This document shows, one piece after another, positions 1-7,640 of a stretch of DNA of 64,000 bases. This stretch comes from Dactylosporangium roseum (GTDB lineage Bacteria > Actinomycetota > Actinomycetes > Mycobacteriales > Micromonosporaceae). The stretch covers positions 673,001-737,000 of the forward strand of contig NZ_CP073721.1 in assembly GCF_025264685.1 (NCBI RefSeq). The letters run 5' to 3'. The notes under the pieces are model-generated. The model did not search any database. It was not told the DNA's origin and saw nothing but the letters and a program-made list of their open reading frames with translations. How positions within the stretch are numbered: position 1 is the stretch's first letter; each line of letters opens with the position of its first letter. A program made the translations under genes and the position numbers.

Positions 1-1599
1 GCCGCCATCCGTGCCGACGTCGACCACGGCCTGTGCCGCGGCATGTCGGCGCTGGCGCGCTGCCGGCAGGACTGGGCGCTGATCGCCCGCGACTGGACGC
101 GGGTCGCGACCGGCGTGGTCGAGGGCTGGCTGCCGCCGGCCGACCGCGGCGGTCTCGACGCCACCGTGGCGGGCGGGCGGTTCGTGGTGAGCACCGGTCC
201 CGGCGACAACACCGTCGAGATCCGCGGTGACACCGTGACCGTCGACGGGGCGACGCTGCGCGTGCCGGACGGCGCACGGCTGATCGTCCGGACCGGTGCG
301 GGCAACGACACGGTCCGCGTGGTGGACGGCACCGGCGACGTGACGGCCCTCGCCGGCGCCGGTGACGACGTGCTGCTCGGCGGCGCCGGTGCCGACGTGC
401 TGCTCGGCGGGGCCGGCCTCGACACCGTGCTGGCCGGCCCCGGCGACGACCGGGTCAGCCTCGGCCCGGCCGGCACCGGTTCCGCCGGCGCCGGTCCGGA
501 GCGCGCCTACCTCGGCGCGGGCCGCGACCGGCTGTGGGGCAGCACCGGTGCCGAGCAGGCCGACGGCGGTGCCGGCGACGACCTGCTCTTCGGCGGCGCC
601 GGCGACGACGACCTCTCCGGCGGCACCGGCGGGGACACGCTGAGCGGCGGCCCGGACTTCGACCACCTCACCGGCAACGACGGGGACGACGCCGTCTTCG
701 GCGGCGGCGAACGGGACTACACCGACGGCGGTGCCGGTGACGACCTGGTCGACGGCGGTACGGGCGACGACACCCTCTACGGCCTCTCCGGCGCCGACAC
801 CCTGCGCGGCGGCGACGGCGACGACTACCTCGAGGGCGGCACGGGCGACGACGTGCTCTTCGGCGGCGCCGGCGACGACGTCCTGTCCGGCGGTCGCGGC
901 GGCGACCTCCTGGCCGGCGGCGCGGGCGACGACACCCTGAACTCCGGCGGGGGCGCCGACACGGTCGACGGCGGCGCCGGCGACGACCGGCTCTTCGGCC
1001 GGCCCGAGGACACCGTCACCGGCGTCGAACGGTTCACCGGCGTGCGGATCAGGGACGACCTGGGCGGCTTCATCACCGTCGAGGGCAATGCCGAGTTCGT
1101 CGACCGGGTCCGGTCGGATCTCGACCTGCTGCGCGCGTCGCCGACCGGCCAGCAGATGCTCGCCGGACTCGAGGAGGGGCACCGGGGGAACGGCGGCGAC
1201 GGCCTCACCATCGGCCGGACCTTCGACGACAACGGGTACGCGCGACCGAACGGGTCCGGCTATCAGCATCCGTCGATCGACTACAACCCCGCCTACGACC
1301 GGCTGCGGGCCGGCACGCCGCCGGTCGTGGTCCTGTTCCACGAGATGGCCCACGTCTACGACATGGGCCACGGCACGGCCGACCGCCGGCTCTACAACGG
1401 CGCCGACGGGCGTGACGTCATGCCGGACGGCAAGCCGGTGAGCAACGCCGAGCGCCAGGCGGTCGGCCTGCCCATCGACCACGACGGCGACCCAGCCACG
1501 CCGAACCGCATCGACCCGGCCCATCCGCTGCGGTACACCGAAAACGGCCTGCGCGCCGAACTCGGCCTGGACCCCCGCGACCACTACGGCCACCCGTAG
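1..1599 (+). CDS. RTX-repeat protein with C-terminal M91-type zinc metallopeptidase domain (5' end outside window)
   Basis: The frame is open from base 1, so the first Met (43) need not be the start and the N-terminus lies upstream; 532 residues are visible. From about nt 290 to 1000 it carries many glycine/aspartate nonapeptides of the GGAGDDVL type, the calcium-binding RTX beta-roll of secreted proteins. The last 170 residues hold a VLFHEMAHVYD stretch (first His codon 1339-1341), the HExxH zinc motif in the context seen in Peptidase_M91/NleD-like effector domains. An exported, calcium-folded protease or toxin is inferred. The short N-terminal helix-like region (CRQDWALIARDW) is not recognised. 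The gene converges on the DsrE gene with a long palindrome between them. Confidence 0.8.
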   Translation, partial: AAIRADVDHGLCRGMSALARCRQDWALIARDWTRVATGVVEGWLPPADRGGLDATVAGGRFVVSTGPGDNTVEIRGDTVTVDGATLRVPDGARLIVRTGAGNDTVRVVDGTGDVTALAGAGDDVLLGGAGADVLLGGAGLDTVLAGPGDDRVSLGPAGTGSAGAGPERAYLGAGRDRLWGSTGAEQADGGAGDDLLFGGAGDDDLSGGTGGDTLSGGPDFDHLTGNDGDDAVFGGGERDYTDGGAGDDLVDGGTGDDTLYGLSGADTLRGGDGDDYLEGGTGDDVLFGGAGDDVLSGGRGGDLLAGGAGDDTLNSGGGADTVDGGAGDDRLFGRPEDTVTGVERFTGVRIRDDLGGFITVEGNAEFVDRVRSDLDLLRASPTGQQMLAGLEEGHRGNGGDGLTIGRTFDDNGYARPNGSGYQHPSIDYNPAYDRLRAGTPPVVVLFHEMAHVYDMGHGTADRRLYNGADGRDVMPDGKPVSNAERQAVGLPIDHDGDPATPNRIDPAHPLRYTENGLRAELGLDPRDHYGHP

Positions 1600-1610
1600 C
1601 ACACCCCCAC

Positions 1611-1709
1611 CCCCCCTCGTGCGTCGATCTTGCAGTTGTGGTGCCGAGACACTCCCTGAATGACCGGTTTGTCAGGCACCACAACTGCAAGATCGACGCA
1701 CGAGGGGGG
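1611..1709. repeat. Dispersed palindrome, copy 1 (35-bp perfect arms)
   Basis: Left arm 1611-1645 and right arm 1675-1709 are perfect reverse complements (35 bp), separated by a 29-nt loop (1646-1674). The inner 25 bp of each arm, beginning GCGTCGATCTTGCAG, recur at 23995, 52185 and, diverged, 59942. The loop, starting GAGACACTCCCTGAATG, is also conserved between copies. It lies between convergent genes and could act as a bidirectional terminator, but conservation of the loop argues for a mobile or structured-RNA element. Confidence 0.9.
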
Positions 1710-2072
1710 CTAGTAGACGAGCGCTTGGGCGTCGTCCTGGAGGGCCTCCTCGACGAACGTGGCCGCGCCGGCGATCCGGATCCCCGGGATCACGTCGTCG
1801 GGGCCGATGCCCCGGCGCACGGCACACTGTGTGCAGAGTGTCACAGTGCCACCGGCCAGGATCGCCTCCAGCAGGTCGGCCAGTGGCGCCGCGTGGTCGA
1901 GCTCGAAGGTGGCGGCCCGGCCGGGCAGCGCGAACCACGCCGACTCGCCGGTCAGCCACAATGACGTGGCCACACCACCGGCGACGGCGGTCGCGGCCAC
2001 GGTGAAGGCCTGGGAACAGCGCTCGGGGGCGTCCGTCCCGGCGGTTGCCTTGACGACGAGAGAACGTGCCAT
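1710..2072 (-). CDS. DsrE-family protein
   Basis: A 120-residue protein of the DsrE/DsrF fold, small sulfur-relay-like proteins found alone in many actinobacteria. A TLCTQC segment supplies two cysteines that could carry persulfide sulfur; this is inferred from the family. An ATG 12 nt further upstream (2084) is in frame, but a TATGCT hexamer (2085-2080 on the minus strand) overlaps it and ends 7 nt before the ATG at 2072, which fits a leaderless start at MARSLVVK. The TAG stop abuts the right arm of the palindrome. Divergent from the small membrane gene at 2097. Confidence 0.7.
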   Translation of the reverse strand: MARSLVVKATAGTDAPERCSQAFTVAATAVAGGVATSLWLTGESAWFALPGRAATFELDHAAPLADLLEAILAGGTVTLCTQCAVRRGIGPDDVIPGIRIAGAATFVEEALQDDAQALVY

Positions 2073-2079
2073 GCCTCGC

Positions 2080-2089
2080 AGCATAGGAT
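2080..2089. promoter_or_regulatory. Overlapping divergent -10 elements
   Basis: Plus strand TAGGAT (2084-2089) ends 7 nt before the ATG at 2097. Minus strand TATGCT (2085-2080) ends 7 nt before the ATG at 2072. The two hexamers share the TA base pairs at 2084-2085, so one opened region could serve both directions. No clear -35 was seen on either side. Confidence 0.55.
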
Positions 2090-2096
2090 CGGGGGG

Positions 2097-2201
2097 ATGG
2101 TTACGGAGATCGGGTTCGTGAGCCTGCTGGTCGCCGGGATGGGCGCGCTGGCGGGCGGCCTGATCTACCTTGCGGTTCGGGTGTCGAGGGGGCGTTGGTG
2201 A
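2097..2201 (+). CDS. 34-residue single-pass membrane peptide
   Basis: ATG at 2097 follows TAGGAT by 7 nt with no Shine-Dalgarno, so it looks leaderless. The product begins MVTEIGFVSLLVAGMG, continues as one hydrophobic helix of about 20 residues and ends in a short basic tail (RVSRGRW). Its TGA (2199-2201) overlaps the GTG start of the next gene at 2198, so the two are probably translationally coupled. Function unknown; expression support comes only from the promoter, start and coupling pattern. Confidence 0.6.
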   Translation: MVTEIGFVSLLVAGMGALAGGLIYLAVRVSRGRW

Positions 2202-2791
2202 CTGACGTGCAGCCGCCGCCGTGGGCCGGTCTGGCCCCGGTCGGTGAATACCCGTATGAGGAGACGCACGACCTGCGGACGGGGCCCGACCTGCACCCGG
2301 CGCTCCTGGGGATGCTGCCGCTGGTCGGCGTGTGGCGCGGCCGCGGCCAGGGTGACTACCCGACGATCGAGGGCGACGGCTTCCACTACGGGCAGGAGGT
2401 CCGGTTCAGCCATGACGGGCGGCCGTTCCTGTCCTACGAGTCGCGGTCGTGGGTGATCGACGCCGACGGCAACCCGATCCGCCCCGCCAACCGTGAGACC
2501 GGCTGGTGGCGGCCGGTGCTCGTCGACGGCAAGCCGACGGACGAGATCGAGGTCCTGCTCGGCCAGCCGACCGGGATCATGGAGCTGTACATCGGCCAAG
2601 CCAAGGGCACGACCCAGTGGCAGATGGCCACCGACGCGGTCGTGCGCACGGCCACGGCCAAGGAGGTGCGGGCCGCCAAGCGGATCTACGGCATCGTCGA
2701 GGGTGCGCTGCTCTACGCGATCGACCTCGCCGCCATGGGCCAGCCCCTGCAACCCCATCTGTCAGCCCGCCTGGAGCGAGTAGCGGGCTGA
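2198..2791 (+). CDS. FABP/nitrobindin-like haem-binding beta-barrel protein
   Basis: A 197-residue protein of the bacterial nitrobindin (THAP4/FABP-like) family. Seen: the GVWRGRGQG motif near residue 42, matching the family's GxWxGxG, a WW pair in the middle, and a C-terminal QPHLSARLERV whose His corresponds to the proximal haem ligand. Family members bind ferric haem and isomerise peroxynitrite to nitrate in the cytoplasm. The start is GTG 2198, in a GTGA overlap with the 34-residue peptide; a TTG one codon upstream is less likely. Confidence 0.8.
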   Translation: MTDVQPPPWAGLAPVGEYPYEETHDLRTGPDLHPALLGMLPLVGVWRGRGQGDYPTIEGDGFHYGQEVRFSHDGRPFLSYESRSWVIDADGNPIRPANRETGWWRPVLVDGKPTDEIEVLLGQPTGIMELYIGQAKGTTQWQMATDAVVRTATAKEVRAAKRIYGIVEGALLYAIDLAAMGQPLQPHLSARLERVAG

Positions 2792-2879
2792 CCAGCGCCT
2801 GTCCCAGATCCGCACCAGCGAACGTTTGGACTCCGCCTCGCCTCGACCTCCGATGAGAAACAGGCGCTAGCCTTGTCCC

Positions 2880-3302
2880 GTGGAACTGGCGGAGGTGCTC
2901 CGGGCGCGGGGGCTGCGGTTGACCGCCCCGCGCCAGTTCGTGCTGGAGGCGGTCTACCGGTTGCGGCACGCGACGCCCGACCAGATCCATGCCGACGTCG
3001 CCGAGCGGGCCGCCGGGGTCAACATCACCACCGTGTATCGCACGCTCGAGCTCCTCGAGGATCTCGAGCTGATCACTCACGCGCACCTCTCGCACGGGGC
3101 GCCCACGTACCATCCGGTCGGCGACCTCGCGCACGCCCATCTCGTGTGCCGCGGCTGCGGCGCGGTCGAAGAGCTGCCGGAGCGGGCGCTCGTCGGGCTG
3201 GTCGGCGAGCTGCGCGAGACCCGCGGCTTCCGGCTCGACATCGGGCACGTCGCCCTGTTCGGGCTCTGTGGCAGTTGCACACCCGAAGGAGAACCATGCT
3301 GA
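2880..3302 (+). CDS. Fur-family metalloregulator
   Basis: A 140-residue repressor. The N-terminal winged helix includes LTAPRQFVLEAV and the recognition-helix region NITTVYRTLELLE. The C-terminal dimerisation domain has HAHLVCRGCG and a final CGSC pair, the four-cysteine structural zinc site of Fur/Zur proteins. Whether it senses iron, zinc or peroxide cannot be told. GTG 2880 lies 6 nt after TAGCCT (2868-2873) without a Shine-Dalgarno: a leaderless start. It overlaps ygfZ by 7 bp, so the two are co-transcribed. Confidence 0.85.
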   Translation: MELAEVLRARGLRLTAPRQFVLEAVYRLRHATPDQIHADVAERAAGVNITTVYRTLELLEDLELITHAHLSHGAPTYHPVGDLAHAHLVCRGCGAVEELPERALVGLVGELRETRGFRLDIGHVALFGLCGSCTPEGEPC

Positions 3303-4360
3303 GCGCAGTCCCAGTCGCCGCTCTCGACCCCGACGACCCCGACGCCGGCGCGGTCGCGCACTACGGCGACCCCGGCCGGGAGCAGCGCATCCTCGACACG
3401 GAGGTGGGTCTCGTCGACCGGTCGCACCGCGACGTGCTCGTGGTCCCCGGCGAGGACCGCCTGACCTGGTTGCACAGCCTCACCACGCAGCACCTGACGG
3501 ACCTGGGCCCGATGACCGGCTCCGAGCTGCTCGTCCTGTCTCCGCACGGGCACGTCGAACACCACGCGATGGTCACCGACGACGGCACCACGACGTGGCT
3601 CGACCTGGAGCCGGGCGCGGGTGGCGGGCTGCTCGACTTCCTCAACCGCATGCGCTTCCTCATGCGGGTCGAGCCGGCCGAGGTGACCGCCGACTGGGCG
3701 CTGCTGTCGGTGGTGGGCCCGCAGACCGACGAGGCGCTCGTCACGCTCGGTGCCGGCCCGCTGCCGGCGCCCGACGTGGTGCCGGTGCCCCCGGCGAAGT
3801 TCGCCACCGGCAGCCTGCCGGGCCGGCCCACGATCCGCTACTCGGCGGCGGCGCTGCCGGACTTCGGCGGCTGGGCGCGCCGGATGGCCGGCAGCGCCGA
3901 CCTGCTGGTCCCGCGGGCCGCCGTGCCGGACCTGCTCGCCGCCGGCGGGCTGCCGCTCGCGGGCATCTGGGCGTATGAGGCGCTGCGGGTCGCCGCCCGC
4001 CGCCCCCGGTTCGGCTTCGAGACCGATCACCGCACGCTGCCGGCCGAGGTGGGCTGGACCGCCGCCGCGGTGCACCTGGAGAAGGGCTGCTACCGCGGCC
4101 AGGAGACGGTCGCCCGGGTGCATCATCTCGGCCGTCCGCCGCGCAAGCTCGTACTGCTCCATCTCGACGGCATCACGACCGACGAGCTCCCGGCCCGGCA
4201 CACGCCGGTCGAGGCCGGCGACCGGGCGGCCGGGTTCGTCGGCACCGCCGTCCGGCACCACGAGCTTGGCATGGTCGCCCTCGCGGTGGTGAAGCAGAAC
4301 GTCACCCCGGACACCGCGCTGCGGGTGGGACCCTCGACGGCGGCCGTCGACCCGGCGTAG
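3296..4360 (+). CDS. ygfZ: Folate-binding YgfZ/GcvT-like protein
   Basis: A 354-residue tetrahydrofolate-binding protein of the GcvT superfamily that supports assembly or repair of iron-sulfur clusters. The signature KGCYRGQE is at about residues 262-269, followed by the C-terminal beta-barrel. The frame is open further upstream, inside the fur gene, but ATG 3296 has GAAGGAG 5 nt upstream and overlaps the fur stop, so this start is preferred. Pairing with a Fur-family gene fits a metal or Fe-S homeostasis role. Confidence 0.88.
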   Translation: MLSAVPVAALDPDDPDAGAVAHYGDPGREQRILDTEVGLVDRSHRDVLVVPGEDRLTWLHSLTTQHLTDLGPMTGSELLVLSPHGHVEHHAMVTDDGTTTWLDLEPGAGGGLLDFLNRMRFLMRVEPAEVTADWALLSVVGPQTDEALVTLGAGPLPAPDVVPVPPAKFATGSLPGRPTIRYSAAALPDFGGWARRMAGSADLLVPRAAVPDLLAAGGLPLAGIWAYEALRVAARRPRFGFETDHRTLPAEVGWTAAAVHLEKGCYRGQETVARVHHLGRPPRKLVLLHLDGITTDELPARHTPVEAGDRAAGFVGTAVRHHELGMVALAVVKQNVTPDTALRVGPSTAAVDPA

Positions 4361-4389
4361 ACCTGGGCAGACATGGCAGGATCAACGCC

Positions 4390-5226
4390 GTGATGACAAC
4401 GACGTTGATCACGGTGGCTCCCACCGGTGCGGAATCCCGCAAATCCGACGTGCCCGCTCTGCCGGTGACCCTGGCGGAGCTGGTCGCGACCGCCCGCGAG
4501 TGTGAAGCGGTGGGGGCGAGCGTGATCCACGTCCACCTCCGTGACGACACGGCCGAGCCCACGCTCGACCTGGGCCGGCTCAAGGAGGCCGTCGCCGCGC
4601 TGCGCGCCGAGACCGGCCTGATCGTCCAGCTCTCCAGCGGTGGCGCGGTCACCGATCCCGAGGAGGACCGGCTCCGCGTGCTCGACGCCGAGCCGGACAT
4701 GGCCTCGTGCACGATGGGCACCGTCAACTTCGGCGACGACGTCTTCCTCAACCGCTGGGGATTCATCGTCGACCTGCACACCCGCATGCAGGAGCGGGCG
4801 ATCGTCCCCGAGTACGAGATCTTCGACCTTGGCCAGCTCACCGCCCTCCAGCGGCTGCTCGACCGGCACGGCCTGCCCTACGGCGGGCACGTCCACCTCG
4901 ACCTGGTGATGGGCGTCCCCGGCGGGATGCCCGGCACGGTGCCGGCCGTTTCCGCGTGCCTGCAGGCGATGCGCGACCTGCCGGAGGGCACCACGTTCTC
5001 GGCCACCGGCATCGGCCGCAGCACCCTGCCGGTCCTGCTCACCTCGCTGGCCGCGGGCGGTCACCTGCGTGTCGGCATGGAGGACACGATCACCTACGCG
5101 AAGGGCCAGCCCGTCGAGAGCAACGCCCAGCTCGTCGCCCGCGCGGCCGGTTTCGCCCGCCTCGCCCAGCGCCCGCCGATGCCGGTCGCCGCCGCCCGTG
5201 AGCTGCTGGGTATTCGCCGTGGCTGA
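4390..5226 (+). CDS. BKACE-family beta-keto acid cleavage enzyme (DUF849)
   Basis: A 278-residue TIM-barrel protein of the BKACE family, enzymes that condense a beta-keto acid with acetyl-CoA to give acetoacetate and a CoA ester. Zinc-ligand motifs are visible as SVIHVHLRD near residue 52 and GGHVHLD near residue 165. The exact substrate cannot be predicted. GTG 4390 is directly followed by ATG; a CAGGAT hexamer 7 nt upstream is a weak leaderless -10. The end overlaps the asparaginase gene by 8 bp, a translationally coupled pair. Confidence 0.8.
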   Translation: MMTTTLITVAPTGAESRKSDVPALPVTLAELVATARECEAVGASVIHVHLRDDTAEPTLDLGRLKEAVAALRAETGLIVQLSSGGAVTDPEEDRLRVLDAEPDMASCTMGTVNFGDDVFLNRWGFIVDLHTRMQERAIVPEYEIFDLGQLTALQRLLDRHGLPYGGHVHLDLVMGVPGGMPGTVPAVSACLQAMRDLPEGTTFSATGIGRSTLPVLLTSLAAGGHLRVGMEDTITYAKGQPVESNAQLVARAAGFARLAQRPPMPVAAARELLGIRRG

Positions 5227-6172
5227 CGTCTACCTGGGTGGCGAGCCGCTCGCCGAGGTGGTCCGCAGCGGGTTCGTGGAGAGCCGGCACAACGGCTCGG
5301 TCGCGGTGCTCGGCGCCGACGGCGAGGTCGCGGCCTGGGGCGGCGACGTGATCGGCACGGTCTTCCCCCGCTCGGCCAGCAAGCCCCTCCAGGCCGTCGG
5401 CATGCTGCGCGCCGGACTCCGCGCGGGGCCCGCGGACCTCGCCGTGGTCGCCGCGAGTCACCGTGGTCAGCCGTTCCATTTGGCGGCTGTACTGCGGGTG
5501 CTGGGCGAGGCCGGTATCCCGACCGGCGCGCTCGGGTGCCCGCCCGACTACCCGCTGTCCGAGGACGCCCGCGACGAGCTCATCCGAGCCGGCCACGGCC
5601 GGGAGGCGCTGTTCATGAACTGCTCGGGCAAGCACGCCGGCATGCTGCGCACCGCGGCGGCGAACGGCTGGCCGCTCGAGTCCTACCTCGACCCGGACCA
5701 CCCGCTCCAGCAGCGGATCACGGCCGCGGTCGAGGACCTCTCCGCGGAGTCGATCCGCGCCGTGGGTGTGGATGGCTGCGGCGCGCCCCTGCTGGCGCTG
5801 TCCCTGCGCGGGCTCGCCGGCGCCCTCCGGCGGCTGGTCGAGGCGCCGGAGGGCAGTCACGAGCGGGCGGTGGCCGACGCGATGCGGGCACATCCGGAGC
5901 TCGTCTCCGGCGACGACGCCGGCGGGGACGACACGCAGCTCATGCGCGCCGTGCCGGGCCTGCTGGCCAAGAGCGGCGCCGAGGGTGTGGTGGCCGCGGC
6001 GCTGCCCGGGGTCGGCGCCGTGGCGCTGAAGATCGACGACGGTGCGATGCGGGCCCGCCTCCCGGTCCTCGCCGCCGCGTTCGAGCGGCTGGGTGTTTCT
6101 GTCGGTGACCTGGCGGAAGTTCCGGTGAACGGCGGCGGACGGCGAGTGGGTGTGGTTCGCTCGGTGTGGTGA
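5219..6172 (+). CDS. L-asparaginase II-type protein
   Basis: A 317-residue protein of the asparaginase II family (Pfam Asparaginase_II), unrelated to the classical bacterial L-asparaginases; it hydrolyses asparagine to aspartate and ammonia. Conserved blocks include RSASKPLQ, NCSGKHAGML and VDGCGAPLLALSL. The start is GTG 5219, inside the last codons of the BKACE gene; an upstream frame extension exists but would run deep into that gene. Cytoplasmic, no signal peptide. Confidence 0.8.
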   Translation: MADVYLGGEPLAEVVRSGFVESRHNGSVAVLGADGEVAAWGGDVIGTVFPRSASKPLQAVGMLRAGLRAGPADLAVVAASHRGQPFHLAAVLRVLGEAGIPTGALGCPPDYPLSEDARDELIRAGHGREALFMNCSGKHAGMLRTAAANGWPLESYLDPDHPLQQRITAAVEDLSAESIRAVGVDGCGAPLLALSLRGLAGALRRLVEAPEGSHERAVADAMRAHPELVSGDDAGGDDTQLMRAVPGLLAKSGAEGVVAAALPGVGAVALKIDDGAMRARLPVLAAAFERLGVSVGDLAEVPVNGGGRRVGVVRSVW

Positions 6173-6197
6173 GACCTGGCCTCGTGACCGGGTTCAC

Positions 6198-6249
6198 GCT
6201 AGCCGGAGCTAGCACTTTGCTTGCAACAGTTAGCATTCGGGGATACCGT
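6198..6249 (+). promoter_or_regulatory. Promoter of the XRE regulator with repeat-rich operator
   Basis: TTGCAA (6221-6226) and TACCGT (6244-6249) are spaced by 17 bp, and TACCGT ends 6 nt before the GTG at 6256. Just upstream is GCTAGC-CGGA-GCTAGC (6198-6213), and TAGCA recurs 22 bp apart at 6209 and 6231, about two helical turns. Autoregulation by the XRE protein is a reasonable inference; no binding data are available here. Confidence 0.6.
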
Positions 6250-6255
6250 CAAAAT

Positions 6256-6681
6256 GTGACCGAAGACGAGCCGCGCGACCTGGGTGCGTTCATCCGTGAT
6301 CTGCGCCGCAACGCGCGCATCTCGCTCCGCCAGCTCGCCGAGCAGGCGGGGGTCAGCAACCCATATCTCAGCCAGATCGAGCGTGGCCTGCGCAAACCCA
6401 GCGCCGAGGTGCTCGCCCAGTTGGCCGGTGCGCTGCGGGTGTCGACCCCGTTGATGTACCTGCGGGCCGGGCTCCTCGAGCGTGAGGGGCACGACGTCCT
6501 GGCTGCGATCGCTGCCGACAGTGACCTGACGGTCGCGCAGAAGCAGTCCCTCACGCAGATCTACGAGACGTTCCGCCGGGAGAACGCGCGAAGCGCGGCG
6601 GAGGCACCAGCGGCGCCGGACGAAACCGAGGCCTCGGGGGCGGGGCCCAAGCCGGTCACCGGTGCTCCGGATCCCGACTAG
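6256..6681 (+). CDS. XRE-family helix-turn-helix regulator (Rv0474-like)
   Basis: A 141-residue protein with an N-terminal Cro/C1 HTH (residues about 10-65: SLRQLAEQAGVSNPYLSQIE, then GLRKPS) and a C-terminal Ala/Pro/Glu tail. The open frame runs back to 6166, but the promoter hexamers place a leaderless start at GTG 6256. Its order with an HbhA-like gene and a DUF2516 gene repeats that of M. tuberculosis Rv0474-hbhA-Rv0476. Target genes are unknown; control of the next gene is likely from position. Confidence 0.8.
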   Translation: MTEDEPRDLGAFIRDLRRNARISLRQLAEQAGVSNPYLSQIERGLRKPSAEVLAQLAGALRVSTPLMYLRAGLLEREGHDVLAAIAADSDLTVAQKQSLTQIYETFRRENARSAAEAPAAPDETEASGAGPKPVTGAPDPD

Positions 6682-6713
6682 CTCCACCGAACGCTTCCCG
6701 AGAAGGAGTCGTC

Positions 6714-7238
6714 ATGCCCACGAACATCACCACCAAGACCACCACGCGCAAGATCCCGACCCCGCTCTACGCCGCTGCCGGCGCCGGTGACCTCGCTTAC
6801 GAGCAGCTCCGCAAGCTGCCCACCACCGTGGCCCAGATCCGCGCCCGGGTCGGCGAGCTGCGCCCGGTCGTGACCGAGGCGGTCTCCTCCGACCTCGACC
6901 GGCTGCGGGTCGTCGCCCGCCGCAACGCCACAAACCTGCTGTCCAACGCGCAGGCCGGCGCCCAGGTCGCCCAGCACCGCGCCTTCGAGGTCTACACCGA
7001 CCTGGTCGCCCGCGGCGAGAAGGTGGTCAGCACCGCCCGCGGCGCCGAAGCGAAGATCGAGATCGAGCCGGCCGAGAAGACGGTGACCGCCGAGGTCAAG
7101 GCCACCGAGACCCCGGCCCGCACCGCCGCCACCACGCCGGCCCACACGACCGCCACCACCACGCCGGCCCGCACCACCACCACCACCACCACGCCGGCCA
7201 AGAAGACCACGGCCAAGAAGACCGCCGCCAAGAAGTAA
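6714..7238 (+). CDS. HbhA-like lysine/threonine-rich coiled-coil protein
   Basis: A 174-residue protein. The N-terminal two thirds are helical (YEQLRKLPTTVAQIRARVGE). The tail is low complexity, with Ala/Thr/Pro runs ending in repeated AKKTTAKK blocks like histone H1 or mycobacterial heparin-binding haemagglutinin HbhA. GAAGGAG (6702-6708) precedes ATG 6714 by 5 nt. Family members associate with membranes, nucleoid or cell surface; there is no signal peptide. The position after an XRE gene matches hbhA. Confidence 0.7.
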   Translation: MPTNITTKTTTRKIPTPLYAAAGAGDLAYEQLRKLPTTVAQIRARVGELRPVVTEAVSSDLDRLRVVARRNATNLLSNAQAGAQVAQHRAFEVYTDLVARGEKVVSTARGAEAKIEIEPAEKTVTAEVKATETPARTAATTPAHTTATTTPARTTTTTTTPAKKTTAKKTAAKK

Positions 7239-7255
7239 CGCGGAGTTTCTCGGCA

Positions 7256-7289
7256 GCCCTCCGGCACCGTCTCGCACGGGCCGGGGGGC
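7256..7289 (+). terminator. Hairpin after the HbhA-like gene
   Basis: GCCCTCCGG (7256-7264) pairs with CCGGGGGGC (7281-7289) with one G-U pair and a 16-nt loop. It follows the stop by 17 nt and precedes the -10 of the next gene (TAAGCT, 7297-7302). No U-tract, as is usual in actinobacteria. Confidence 0.5.
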
Positions 7290-7308
7290 TTCGGCATAAG
7301 CTCAGAGG

Positions 7309-7635
7309 ATGGTGAGTGCGGTGCCGATCTTCTACGCCTCGATTGAGCATTACATCTCGGTCGTGGTCTGGCTCTTCTGCCTCGTGCTCGGTGCGGCGTC
7401 CTTCCTGCACTGCGTGGTGCAGCGGGCAGACGCGTTCCCGGCGATCGGCACGATGTCCAAGGGTGTCTGGCTGGCCCTGATCGGCGGTGGTCTGCTGCTC
7501 ACCGCGCTGTCACCCGGCATCGGCCTGGGCTTTCTGGGCATCTTCCCGCTGGTCGCGGCGGGCATCTTCGCGGTGTATCTCCTGGACATCCGTCCGACCC
7601 TGCGTGATGCCGTCGACGGTCACGGCTCCTGGTAG
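7309..7635 (+). CDS. DUF2516-family small membrane protein
   Basis: A 108-residue integral membrane protein with three hydrophobic segments (about residues 13-33, 49-67 and 69-88), matching DUF2516 (Rv0476-like) in size, topology and position after an HbhA-like gene. Function unknown. ATG 7309 is 6 nt after TAAGCT with no Shine-Dalgarno, so it is probably leaderless. Only 5 bp separate its stop from the hydrolase gene, suggesting co-transcription. Confidence 0.75.
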   Translation: MVSAVPIFYASIEHYISVVVWLFCLVLGAASFLHCVVQRADAFPAIGTMSKGVWLALIGGGLLLTALSPGIGLGFLGIFPLVAAGIFAVYLLDIRPTLRDAVDGHGSW

Positions 7636-7640
7636 GCGGC

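Noticed and set aside
1611..1709. Palindrome as a tRNA or simple rho-independent terminator
   Set aside because: No cloverleaf, and arms up to 35 bp with a conserved 29-nt loop and no U-tract exceed an ordinary terminator; treated as a repeat family instead.
2873..3295. N-terminal extension of YgfZ into the fur gene
   Set aside because: The extension is in another frame of a well-defined Fur protein; ATG 3296 has a good ribosome-binding site.
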